Notes: generated by a model not told the origin, from the sequence alone. DNA of 64,000 nucleotides from Gnetum montanum (GCA_015680685.1 MNCI01027262.1:2048856-2112855), one strand, 5' to 3'. Shown: positions 50,425 to 61,583, counted from the first letter of the stretch. Translations and numbers: made by a program.

Positions 50425-51298
50425 TGATGAGTGGCAAGGTACCCCTACACTCAACCATATGAATATGAGCGCTCACACACGATCTGGTCGAACTCCGTAG
50501 ACGAACTTGTTGTTGTATCTAGATAATTACATGTTGATCGTAGTTCGTTGTCTTCCCACTTGGACTAGTATTTACTTTGTCACATATGGTTTAGTCCAAA
50601 GTGAGGTGAATGATGTGATCCTAAACTAATGCTACTCCTAGATATGATACAAAATAACCTTGTTTAAAGCTAATATGTAATGAGAAGCATAATCTAAACT
50701 AGCCTAAGTGCGATGAGCATTCATCCTCAATTATCCATACACATCTTGGACCTTGTGTACTACTTTTGGGATTAACAAGCATATATTACTTGAGCACTCC
50801 TAGATATGCTATTGGGTTACAAAGTAGTTACACTTAAATATTCATAATTAAGTCGTACTCATTCTACAATTAACAACAAGAATAGTAAATGATGGTAAAG
50901 AAATATTAATTAAGAAAAAAATAAATAAAAATAACAATTAAGCAATTAAAATTAAGTTAATGCTACAATGATGGAGTAATCTCGATCTTTATTGTCAGTC
51001 ATGTGCATGTCCAAGTACGTCACACACGAATAAAGGTTCTGTACAATTACAATCATCACACTGAGAGCATACATTAGGGAAAGAATGAAAATGAACTACA
51101 ACTAACAAAAAAGAGACTCTATTCCTACACTTACTTGACTCCCTTCCTATGCGCCTGAATGTGGTATTTATAGGCTTACATAGGAGTCATGATATCATGT
51201 ATCTGATATCGTTATCTAGGCCACAATATTGCATACTCAATATCGAGGATCTGATATCAAGGGTCCGATATCAGCACCTGACAAATCACGATTCATCA
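50425..51298 (-). repeat. 5' LTR of element B
   Basis: Boxes (plus coordinates) are at 51191, 51205, 51225, 51239, 51253 and 51267 (steps 14, 20, 14, 14, 14). The minus-strand TATAAATA is at 51172-51165, 24 bp from the start of the proximal box. Confidence 0.92.
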
Positions 51299-51997
51299 AC
51301 AATGTTGTTGGAAATTCTCTTTTACTTAGTCATACATGGGCTAGGGCATGTTAGGCTCCTTAAGAAATCCAAAACTAGGCTATGATAACTATTTTCAACT
51401 ATCACCTTCTTATGTACTTAGCATTGTAAATTTTTATCTTTGCCTTTTGCCATATGGACTCATTATGCTTACTTTTCTTCAATCCTCAATCCTTAATACT
51501 CCAATCTTCTTTTTGAAAGTTGGACATAGCTAGGACTTACAATTCTAAGATAGTTTAATCAAGATTATGTTATGAAGGTCTTTGTTTTATTAATCCTTAT
51601 GAACTAGGACTAATAGTCTTTTCTTAAGTATCGTTTGAAAAGGTTATGATTTTTTCTTTATAAGCTTTTCTTATAGGTATCCTTTCTTCTTCTTCTTCTT
51701 GTTATATTTACAACTTAGTACTATAGACCTTATTTTGTCTTAGGAACTATCTTCTCCTCATCTTATTGACGTACCATCACCTCTCTTGTTATTCCATTAT
51801 ATTGTATGATTCTTATGATGATGATCTTACCTAGCATGTTCATGGCTTGTAAGTAGTTATGTGCTTTCATCGAACATTTTAACATTTCTAAACTCCTTTT
51901 ATGTATATTAAAAAAATAATGATTGTACCTTAATTAATAAGTATATTTTTATAATGTTCAATGTTACAAATAGTGATAAATTGTGTAATATAAATAT
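51299..51997. other. Right flank of copy 2
   Basis: Colinear with about 23349-24045 of copy 1. AT-rich, with no gene seen. It is interrupted by element E. Confidence 0.6.
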
Positions 51998-52875
51998 TAA
52001 TGAGTGGTGAGGTACCCCTACACTCAACCATACATATACGAGCATTTCACGCACGATCTGGTCGAACTCCGTCGACAGGCTAGTTATGGTATCTAGATAG
52101 TTACTAGTTGATCGCAGTTCGCTATCTTCCCACCTAGACTAGTAATTTCTTTGTCACGTATGGTTTAGTCTAGAGTGAGGTGTATGATATGTTCCTAACT
52201 AATGCTACTCCTGAAGGTAATGGGAAATAACTTTAAGTAAGCTAAGAGGAAAAGGGAGAGAGGAAGCTAAGCTAAGAGGAGATAGGGGAAGAGAGTCTAA
52301 ACTAGCCTAAGTGCAATGAACATCTATTCATTAATCATCTGTACACATCTTGGACCTCATGAAAGACTACCATTGGGATTACTAAGCACATGGCCTAGGT
52401 ATGCTACTGGGATACCAAGTAGTCACACTTAAATGCTCGTGATTAAGTCGTACTCATCCCACATTTAAGGAGTTTAGGGTACAAAGATGTTAACTAGGAA
52501 AGTAATAAATAACAATAACAATTAAATAATTAAACTAGGTGAGTGCTACAATGATGAAGTAATCTTGATCTTTATTTTTAGTCATGTGTGTGTCCAAGTA
52601 TGTCACACTCAAATAAAGGATGTCGTACAATTACAATCACCACACTGCAGGCATACACTGAGAGAGAGGGTTGAGAGAAAAATGACAAAAAGATCCTACA
52701 CTAAACTAACTCTCTAAAAATTGAAAAAAAGACTCCTTTCCTGTGTGCCTTCATGTGTATTTATAGGCTTAAATAGGAACCACGATATTTCATATCCAAT
52801 ATCGTTGTTGGATGCGATATTACGTACCTGATATCGCTTACCCGATATCGCAACCTAATGAATCATGATTCATCA
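51998..52875 (-). repeat. 3' LTR of element E
   Basis: Plus-strand start TAATGAGTGG and end ATTCATCA. Boxes are at 52784, 52798, 52816, 52830 and 52844 (steps 14, 18, 14, 14). The minus-strand TATAAATA is at 52765-52758, 24 bp from the start of the proximal box. Confidence 0.88.
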
Positions 52876-53068
52876 TACCCGCACAACTGAATGAAAACTC
52901 GTCCTTAAGTTAGAATGAGAACAAGTCCCATTGATTACACAGTGGATAGGTATGGGATTATTGACTAATAGGGAAGCTATTCATGCTGCAGTGGAGAACG
53001 TAATAGAACAAGATTGGACACAACATGAAAAAATGAAAAATTCCTAAAGCTACAAAATTGGGTGGAAC

Positions 53069-55861
53069 TCATGTGGTTCCTAGTGGCGATGGCTCCTCCA
53101 TGGGTCACTTTCCCTTATCCTACACTCTAGGTTTTGGAAGGTGATGACATTGAAGTAGTTCCTAGAGTTTCTCCTCTTCAATTCAAGGATCCTGTGCTGT
53201 CCATGCTGATGCTCCAATGTTTGATGAAGTTGACACCTCCCACGGGCATGGTACTTGTAGAAACACTATGTTGGCTTTGATGTACCAGGCCACAAACAAC
53301 TGTCGTTCCTCCTCGTAGGCTCTGGCTTTGTCTCTGTACTCTTTAAAATCTATAAGCCTTTGAGCCAAGTCTATTGCAACATCTTTTTCTCCTTGGTAGC
53401 TTGCTTTAACCACCTCTAATTCAAAATTTGCAACCTTTAGCTTCTGCAACATCTTCTTGTGTTCTGAAAATTTTGCTTCGTACTTGGCATAGGTGGTACC
53501 TACCTGCTTCTCAAGCTCTATCCTCGAATGTCCTACTATCAACATGGCTAGATTGGCATACCTTAGATTTGCCAACTCCATGTATTCTGTAAGATCTTGA
53601 ATCTACAGGTCCTAGCTCTTAAGTTCCGCCTCACGGGCAAATACATATGTATCCAATATGGCTCGCCAATCAGTGTAGGGTGCACTAAAAGCATTAATGT
53701 GGGACTTGGTCATATGGATTTGTTTTTTGATAATTTTTTTGTACATTCCCACCTGGTCTCGGAAGTGCTCTTTTAACTTTTTGTGCTACTTGGCCTCGTT
53801 TTGCTATGCACTTATTTTGATGGCCATGTTCTGATGGATGGTGTGTACCTCCTCCATTGAGAGGGTTCAATTTTCTCTAGCCAAACGGCCCATGTCCTGG
53901 TTGACCCTAATCAACTATTCTTATAGCCACTAAAAATGTTCCTCGAGAACATTCTTTTGTTTCTCTATAGAGGTTAACCAAAGATTGTCAGCAACATGCT
54001 ATTTGTTTTCTTCCTATAAGACCTTAAGTGCCTTGGCATACACATAAGTTTGTGCTTGTGCCATGGAGGCATTCCAATCGGCCTTCTTATTTTCCTCTGC
54101 CACCTTTTTATTTTCTATCAGCAATTTTTTGAGTTGGTTTGTCCTAAAGATGTCCAGCTGGTCTACAGGAATGAATTGAGAGGGATCCCACTACACTGCT
54201 TGTAGGGTTATGAGCCTTTCTTGTAGTCTTGTAACTTCTACTTCTACATGCTCGACCCTCATCTCTATCATGACCAACTTTCTCTTAGTGGACATGAGGT
54301 CTGATTGTACTACCGTAACATCCTATAGGATGTCAAACAAGGATGTCATCACTTGTCCTATTTGCAACAATCGATCAAGCACATCCTCATGCTCCGTAGG
54401 AGTCATTGAGGGACCAGCCAAAGTTTGAGCATCCTATGCTCCTGTGAAATCTTCCGATGGCATAATAGGGATGTTGACAGATTCCTTGTTGTGGTCCGTG
54501 ACCACCTCTACGGCTCCAGCTGCATCCTAGTGCTGCATGACCACCATTGTGGCCCCTTCACCTATTTCTAGTTACAACTGAAAGGATGCAGCATGCCCTG
54601 AAATTTGTTGTGATCAATAACTCTCCTCTCCTCCTGTTTGAATGGACACCTCACCCCATTCACAATCTATAGAGACAGTGGATCGTATGGTATCATCAAT
54701 GACGTGGAAGAGATTTGCATCATCATGACTTCCCTAACTAACCGTCTCAGTGATGGCCCTAAGATGGCTCATTGATGGTCGATAGTCCTATGGCGATGGT
54801 GGTAGTTGGTCTCACTAGCTTGTGCTAGGCCCTACTTCTTGTTGTTAACTGGGTCTCGTGCTTGGAGGTTGGCTAGGCCCTATGAGTTGAGTTGCAGTGG
54901 GCCTCACTGTCTATTCTTGTTCTGACCCCAACATCTCACCAATAATTTTCCTTGTAGCTGGTGGCTTTCGTAGTTCAACATATGAAGCATTTTGGGCTTT
55001 CCTGAGGACATCATTAGTGTATCCTCAAATACCATCAAACTTGCACAGCTTCCTGATGAGACAAGGGAAGGGAAACGCAAACTTCCCTATCCTACGCTCC
55101 TCAAACTACCTTAAGATCTCCATGAAATATAGATGGGGTAGGTTAGCATTAACCTTTCCCATCGATATTGAATATCCTCTTACCGCATATGTTGAAATTC
55201 TATTCAACCCTTTTGTGGGGAAGGTATGATAAGTTCCAATTTTAAAGTATATTTTCTCTTCCAACGTCAACTCTCCATAGGTCTTGTCTTCTTTACCATA
55301 CGCCCTGTCTAACCAAACCTTTCGCACATCAGCATTAGAGTGAGTGGATAGACAAGCAACCTTTCGCTCTATATTTGGAAGGTTTAATACTTCCAAAATG
55401 ACTTGGATAGAGAAATCAATAGATACACCACAAATGTTAACTGTGGTGCCTTCTTCTTTATTGTGCCAGAATTGCTACATTTCTCCTAAATACTAGGCAC
55501 TTCTTTCAGAGAGGATAGACCATAATGGGGACCCTTTGAGATGGTCCCTAATGGCCTAAAGAGCGAATTCCATGAAAGGTCCAAAGTTCAATTCCATGAT
55601 CATGGCAGCTGATGTGGACTTTTCACAGATGGCTTGAACACACTCTAGGGGCAACATGAGGTGTCGTCTCTGTTCAGGCACTATAGTAGCTCCTCCTACT
55701 GCCTGTCTTGATTACACAGTGGCAGTGTTTTCTTGATGGATACTGAACAATTGCTCCTCCTACTCTACATGTTATTCGGCAGGCACTTGTCATCTACCTC
55801 TCCTGGGTTGCTTAAACATGCCCTGAGAAGGACCTTCTTATTGTGCATGCTTTAGGGCCAT
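53069..55861 (-). pseudogene. aORF of element E, longest copy in the window
   Basis: From ATG (55861) to the conserved terminal stop (53071-53069) is 2793 nt, exactly 931 codons. The open pieces 55106-55396 and 53183-53581 lie in the same frame as both ends, so no net frameshift has accumulated. Many in-frame stops exist, for example at codon 8 and about seven more in the first 155 codons. The N-terminal part reads VNICGVSIDFSIQVILEVLN and RISTYAVRGYSISMGKVNAN, the style of the 'putative plant transposon protein' family (PF20167-like, by pattern). The 53183-53581 part is Lys/Glu/Leu-rich and predicted to form a coiled coil. No transmembrane segment typical of env-like ORFs was noticed. Function unknown. 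Confidence 0.7.
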
Positions 55862-55890
55862 CTACAATCACACAAGGCCAATCATTAGTA
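55862..55890 (-). promoter_or_regulatory. Branch-point and AG acceptor next to the aORF start (E)
   Basis: Minus strand: TACTAAT (55890-55884) and then GTGTGATTGTAG ending directly at the ATG. The same arrangement occurs in B and F. C1 and C2 keep CTAAT-type strings (TACTAAT in C1) but have lost the AG. Confidence 0.45.
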
Positions 55891-56370
55891 AGGTTGCTTA
55901 CCAGAGTTAAGTTATACCTTACTTCCTACCTTAATGAGTCAATTCTAATTCCGTGTGATTTTAAGGTTAAGAGTTTTTATGAAAATTCCCCCAAAATATT
56001 TTAATATTGATCCACTTTGCTTAGGTGGTTTCAGAATTTTAAATTCCCAGTATAGGTAAGGAGATGAAATTATATTTTGGCACATGTTTATTATTATTTT
56101 TATAACTAATTACCCTTAATAGTGTCCTTTGGGCGATGATGAATTTCAAAAAAAAATTATGTGCAATTCGGTGTGTACCCCTTCCCCACAACTAAGCTAA
56201 ACACTCCAGGTTCAAGTAGGTTCAGACGAAATGAAAATTGGAGCACCAACGAGTGAGTTCTAATTATTGAAGCAAGAGATGCGCAATCAAAAGTTGTAGA
56301 AAGGAATTTGAAAAACTTCACCCACGTGAATAGTAATAAATGATGTTGATAGGTGCAGGGGGTCCACGTG

Positions 56371-56455
56371 TATATATAATTTTAGGATGCGATATCGTGT
56401 ACCTACTAGTGAGAACTCGATATTGCATCAGATGCGATATCACATACCCGATATC
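56371..56455 (-). promoter_or_regulatory. Internal GATATC-array promoter of E
   Basis: Boxes are at 56391, 56419, 56436 and 56450. The slot at 56405 is decayed, giving 14, 14, 17 and 14. TATATATA begins 18 bp from the start of the proximal box, on the minus strand, followed by CACGTGG. Confidence 0.6.
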
Positions 56456-56775
56456 ACATCCTACCGAAAATAGGGCACTTGAGAAAATGACCAAAAAAAA
56501 TTTTAATTTTTTTTTGAAATTCTAAAGTATAAACTAAGGACATATAGATCAATATAAAGGAGTCTATGGTAATACAACTAATTCGGAAGGCACAAAGATT
56601 AGAATGGTGTAAAATCTGTCAATGAAAGTCATAAAAAGTAGGGGAAAAAAGGATATGTATTAGCTTATAGGAACATTTGAATTGGAAGGATAATAAGGGA
56701 AAGAAAAAATTGTTGGTAATACTTAGAAGGTAATGAATGATGTGTGGTAGATGTGTTATAAGTGCAATCACACAG

Positions 56776-56832
56776 GTTATGCAAGTGGGTCCTCCTCAAA
56801 GCAGGTTCCTACCTATAATGCCCTTGCATAAC
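56776..56832 (-). other. Conserved spacer hairpin of E
   Basis: GTTATGCAAG (56776-56785) and CTTGCATAAC (56823-56832) are perfectly complementary around a 37-nt loop. The conserved spacer block is at 57341-57385. Confidence 0.6.
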
Positions 56833-57430
56833 CACACCTTAAAATGTCTGTGGGAATGAGAAGGATTAAGTGGAATCAACACCTATTTCACAAAACACAC
56901 ACATGTAAATATCATCACGATCAGAGGTGAATTCCATGCTACCCAAGTCACAAGCCACAATTATACGAACAGCGAGGTGAGGTGAATTGTAGAAGGGATT
57001 GTAGAGATCGGGACATGAGGTAAGAAACTTAGGGCACAATGGATCCTATGTGTAGGACATGATTAATGTGTCATTAACCTGTCACTCTAAAATCAGGACC
57101 AAGTCCATTCCCTAATCAGTGACATCACATTGCTTCATCCAATGATGGACAACCATAAGAGCACCATGAGAGTAAGGTGTACGATCACTTGGCATTTTGT
57201 ACAAGGGAGGAGTGATTTTGCTTTGTGGCACTTTTTTTTTATGCTTAATCCAGAGAAGCTACCAACCTTCAGGCATGGATGCATGTCTTTCTAGTAGAAC
57301 CCCTTAGAACAACATTATTTTTCTAGTTGAGTGCCTTTTGATTACTCTTACTCCCATTTTTCATTAGATCTACAAGGATCTTAGTATAACCAAGCTACAT
57401 GATAACTCCTACAGATGCCTCCTACATGAT

Positions 57431-57500
57431 AACTCCTATAAAAAATGGAGCTTATTCTCAATTTAACTCAAGGACGAGTTTTCATTGAGTCATGGGGGTA
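57431..57500 (+). mobile_element. 3'-end remnant of a plus-strand element (polypurine tract)
   Basis: About 60 bp ending GAGTCATGGGGGTA and including CAAGGACGAGTTTTCATT, which matches the internal 3' ends of A, B and D. It directly precedes the LTR at 57501, so that LTR has a polypurine tract on its left. At 57397-57440 a short string (CTACATGATAACTCCTA) is duplicated at the junction. Confidence 0.6.
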
Positions 57501-58341
57501 TGATAAGTCATGAATTATTGGCCGTGATATTGCACCGATGATATTGCGTACGCGATATCACAGCCTAGACGCAATATCGCGTATGTGATATCGCAGCCTG
57601 TCTCCTCATCTATAAATAAGAGGTAGGAAGATTTGGTAAAGGAAGAGTAGTTTTTAGTATTAAAGGTAGGGACTTTTTGTCAGTTTTTCCTCTCAACCAT
57701 TTCTCCCAGTGCATGCTCGTAGTGTGATGATTGTAATTGTATGACATCCTTATTCGAGTGTGACGTACTTGGACACGCACGTGACCAGCAATAAAGATCG
57801 AGATTACTTCATCATTGTAGCATCCACTTAGCTTAATTATTTAATTTTTATTGTTATTTATTACTTTTTTTAGTTAATATCTCTCTACCCTTATCTCCTA
57901 GTAATGCAGAATGAGTACAACTTAATCACGAGCATTTAAGTGTGACTACTTGGTAACCCAATAGCATACCTAGGACAATGCACTTGGTAATCCCAGTGGT
58001 AGTCATGCATGAGGTCCAAGATTTATATGGATGATTAAGGAACGATTGCTCATCACACTTAGGCTAGTTTAGATTCTCTCTCATCCTCTCTCCTAGCTTA
58101 GTTGATATTATTTCCCATCATACCTAGGAGTAGCATTAGTGTAGGAACACATCATACACCTCACTCTGGACTAAACCATATGTGATAAACCTAATACTAG
58201 TCCAAGTGGGAAGACAACGAACTGTGATCTACAAGTAACTATCTAGATACCACAACTAGTCCATCTGTGGAGTTCGACCGGATCATACGTGAAGCACTCG
58301 TATTCGTATGGTTGAGTGTAGGGGTACCTCGCCACTCATCA
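57501..58341 (+). repeat. LTR of element F
   Basis: Starts TGATAAGTC and ends CCACTCATCA. Boxes are at 57526, 57540, 57554, 57573 and 57587 (steps 14, 14, 19, 14). TATAAATA is at 57611, 24 bp after the start of the last box. In the array GATATC alternates with GTAC-type palindromes (for example GCGTACGCGATATC) 7 bp apart. Confidence 0.9.
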
Positions 58342-58342
58342 T

Positions 58343-58360
58343 TGGTGCCATTTCCAAGGA
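58343..58360 (+). other. Primer binding site of element F
   Basis: TGGTGCCATTTCCAAGGA, one base after the LTR; a decayed tRNA-Asp-type site. Confidence 0.7.
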
Positions 58361-58482
58361 CAGTGCTAGTTATCTAGATTAGTTATATCATACAAGGTCA
58401 CTGTATAGAAATTAACGATATATCCTTTAGGAAGAAATAATTACAAAAAGTCACATACAATTTCACATGAAATTGCACAACC

Positions 58483-59946
58483 ATGCCTCTCCTACAAGGC
58501 TACGATAATGTCACATCTAGTGTGGTAATTCATTGGAGAACCAACAAACTATATAACAATGAATATTGGAGTATGCAATATGAGGTAGGAGTTTCTTATA
58601 AACATAAATGAAGGCAGCATCATCCCAACGCATGAAAGCATAACTTACTCGATGAAGATGAACCCCTACAGGCCACTACAATCCTAACGCAAATACAAGA
58701 GGTTGTTCGAATCTCCCATAGGCATCGTAAAGAGAGCTGCCTACCCAAGCTCGCTTTAAACAACTTTTCCAATTTCTCAAGAGGCTATGACTTAAATCTA
58801 CAATAACATTTACAAGCCTTATACGATGCTTGTGCATGGAACAACATTGATAACGATTGGAAAAAACTCAAGCTCTTTCCTATGACACTCATTGCCCAAG
58901 CAAAATTATGGTATAGATCGTTAAAACCAAATTCAATTCAATGTTGGCCAACAATGGTAGAACTCATTAACAAAAGATATCAAACCTACGTAAGAGTGTC
59001 GGCCTTGAGGAAACAAATCCACGAGTGGAAACAAGCACAACATGAACCCTTGGACATGGCCTTAGCAAGGTATTATGCACTGTTAAACAACTGTCTAGGC
59101 CATGAGTTCTTCGAGGAAAGGCTAATGTACCATATCATTTATGGGCTTTGTGATGAAACAAGAAAGACCCTAGGGATGTATGCCCAAGTTCAACTATACG
59201 AACTACGAACCCATCAATTCCAAGAGCTTATTAAGTGGGTAGCAAAAGAAGAAGGAGAAATGGCTAGATGGGAGAGTGTTGAAAAAAATCAATGAAACCA
59301 AAACCTCAACTTAACAAAGGATCATAATCACAAAAGGGAGAAATCAACCTATCTTAAGGAGGAAGAACCATCTTTGCTAGTACAACAATCATTAGATGAA
59401 ATCGAGGCAAAGATCAATAAGATGTTGGAATGGATGCATAAAAAGTGTGGAGAATATATCAATATTATTGGAGATAGAGTTTTGACAACCCAAGAAGAAG
59501 GAAATAATATCATTAGACAATCAGAAAGAAGGGATGTGGAACATGAGAGCTCAATTGTCAATCATACGTATGAATGCAACATTTTCCAATACGATCACCC
59601 CAAGGGCTAATGCCTAATCTTGTTACATTTATATGAAAATTGGGAAACCACGTTACACCTAGAGTTCGTACAGAGATACTACATTTGGTCATAGTGGCAA
59701 CAATCCCATTTGTGGGGGAAGCCATTCCTAAACTAGAGACACCCTTCATATCATCTGAATCCAAATGCTTATCTAGTCCAACATCTTGTTTCCCCAACTA
59801 GGTCAACATACTCTATCTCATTGCATTATTATTCTCCTCGATACTATCAGCCCATGTCCTCAACACAACCACCACCTTGTGTACCTTACACTTCTCCTAA
59901 ATTTCAACATTCTCATCCTTTCCCTCCTTCTACATCACCACCAATT
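58483..59946 (+). pseudogene. gag of element F, one frame with scattered stops
   Basis: From the ATG at 58483 (MPLLQGYDNV) one reading frame continues to the gap. The open pieces at 58882-59295, 59374-59610 and 59821 onward are all in phase, with roughly seven in-frame stops and no frameshift. The 137-codon piece is the gag core: LIAQAKLWYRSL, ALRKQIHEWKQAQHEPLD and YHIIYGLCDETRKTLGMYAQ. It is followed by a Lys/Glu-rich stretch, a degraded knuckle (CNIFQYDHPKG-stop-C) and a Pro/Ser/Tyr-rich end. Gag would form the particle and bind the RNA. Confidence 0.82.
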
Positions 59947-60280
59947 NNNNNNNNNNNNNNNNNNNNNNNNNNNNNNNNNNNNNNNNNNNNNNNNNNNNNN
60001 NNNNNNNNNNNNNNNNNNNNNNNNNNNNNNNNNNNNNNNNNNNNNNNNNNNNNNNNNNNNNNNNNNNNNNNNNNNNNNNNNNNNNNNNNNNNNNNNNNNN
60101 NNNNNNNNNNNNNNNNNNNNNNNNNNNNNNNNNNNNNNNNNNNNNNNNNNNNNNNNNNNNNNNNNNNNNNNNNNNNNNNNNNNNNNNNNNNNNNNNNNNN
60201 NNNNNNNNNNNNNNNNNNNNNNNNNNNNNNNNNNNNNNNNNNNNNNNNNNNNNNNNNNNNNNNNNNNNNNNNNNNNNNNN
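59947..60280. other. Assembly gap (334 N)
   Basis: Undetermined bases. Any reading frame drawn through it is meaningless. It is followed by a T-rich CTTTTT/GTCTTTTT run (60281-60327). Confidence 1.
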
Positions 60281-60327
60281 TTTTTTTTTTTTACCTTTTT
60301 GTCTTTTTGTCTTTTTATCTTTTTATA

Positions 60328-61583
60328 AGTAATCTCATCTATGAATAAAACACTCATGTGGCTCATTGATTAAGGTGTGTTCTATGTTATCGAGTCTCAA
60401 GTGATCAATTATTTGGATAGTGAGCCCATTACACCCACTCATCCATTCGACAAATAATAGGTTCTATTCGAGGGTACATTGATATTCTTGACATTATTAA
60501 AACTTAAAATGAATTTTGTGTTTAGTGTACCCAGAATGAAAAAGGATGGACCAAGAGGGAATGATTAGGGTGTGACATTAAGGAAACTTGTGAATTCTCT
60601 TTGGTGATGTCTGTGAGAGTTATCACGCAATGTGGTTGTACTAAGATCCTTGTAGATCTAACAAAAAATGGGAGTAACCGTAATCAAAAGGCACTCAAAA
60701 ATCCAATGCTATTTTAGGGGATCCCACTGGAAAGGCATGCACCCATGCTTGGAGGTTAGCAGCTTCTCTGGATTCAGCAATCAAAAAAAAATAAAGAAAG
60801 TGCCACAAAGCAAAAATCACTCCTCCCTTGAACAAAATGCCAAGTAATCATACGCCTTGTTGTTATGGTACTCTCATAGTCTCTCATCATGGCATGAAAT
60901 AATGCGATGTCACTGATTAGAGAAATGGACTTGGTCCTAATCTTGGAACGAAGGGTTAATGACACATTAATCATGCTTTACACGTAGGATTCATTGTGCC
61001 TTGGGTTAGTTACCTCATGTCCCAATCTCTACAATCCCTTCTATAGTCCATCTCATCTCGCTATTCATGTAATTGTAGCTTGTGTCTCATATAGCATATA
61101 ATTCTTACCTCATTCCAGGGATACTTACATGTCTGTGTTTTGTGGAACTAGTGTAGATTACATTTAACCCTTCTAGTGCCTACGGACATTTTAAGGTGTG
61201 TTTATGCAAGGGAATTAGAGGTTGGAACCTGATTTGGGGAGGAAACACTTGCGTAATTTTTTGTAATTTGCACTCATAACACATTTTTCACACACCATTT
61301 ATTACCCTTAGCATATTTTCAATGATATTCTTTCCCTTATTACTATTCCTCTGATTCAAATGCTCCTATGAACCATCACATAGCCTTTTTCTCCCCTTTA
61401 CCATCTGAGGTCCTTATTAATAAATTCCAACCATCATAATTTTCGTGCCTTCAGAACTAGTTGAATTACCTTAGAACCCTTTAATACTCATCTAGATGTC
61501 CTTAGTTTACATTTTTTAATTTCAGAAAAATATTAAAAAATTTGGTACATTCTATAAAGTTCCCTAACATCCATGGCCAATGC
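60328..61583 (+). other. Conserved non-coding spacer of F with hairpin
   Basis: Reverse-complement counterpart of the spacers in B, C1, C2 and E. It has the block GTAGATCTAACAAAAAATGG (60642-60684 region) and a hairpin formed by TTTATGCAAG (61201-61210) and CTTGCGTAAT (61248-61257), with one G-U pair and one end mismatch. No coding signal. Confidence 0.6.

Larger units (their letters stand above)
44713..51298 (-). mobile_element. Element B: non-autonomous gag/aORF retrotransposon
   Basis: A 6.59 kb minus-strand element with LTRs at 50425-51298 (5') and 44713-45580 (3') and target duplication ACAAT (44708-44712 and 51299-51303). Copy 1 has the empty site near 23349. The primer site lies at 50406-50423. 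Internally it has gag pieces, the conserved spacer with hairpin, and an aORF reduced to its two ends. There is no protease, RT, RNase H or integrase. The internal promoter is also deleted. It must have moved with enzymes supplied by another element. Confidence 0.9.
51998..57430 (-). mobile_element. Element E: aORF-bearing element, 5' end missing
   Basis: In minus order: spacer (57430 to 56460) with conserved block and hairpin, internal promoter, aORF (55861-53069) and 3' LTR (52875-51998). Gag and the 5' LTR are absent, because near 57430 the sequence switches to the 3' end of a plus-strand element. Its insertion site in copy 2 corresponds to about 24045 in copy 1. The right-hand target duplication is not in view. 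Confidence 0.75.

Noticed and set aside
53183-55396. aORF as a retroviral-type envelope gene
   Set aside because: Position fits, but no signal peptide, furin-like site or membrane anchor was seen; a coiled coil alone is not enough.
56405-56410. ACTAGT as a sixth type of box in the E internal promoter
   Set aside because: It falls in the 14-bp slot but does not resemble the box; treated as a decayed position.
57501-57600. GATATC boxes as a CRISPR-like array
   Set aside because: Units are 14 bp with no spacers, in a plant LTR promoter; this is a cis-regulatory array.
59786-60366. Frames of 143-180 codons around 60 kb
   Set aside because: They run through 334 undetermined bases.
61201-61260. 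Spacer hairpin as a tRNA or Pol III gene
   Set aside because: GGTTGGAACC faintly recalls a B box, but there is no A box, cloverleaf or terminator at a suitable place.
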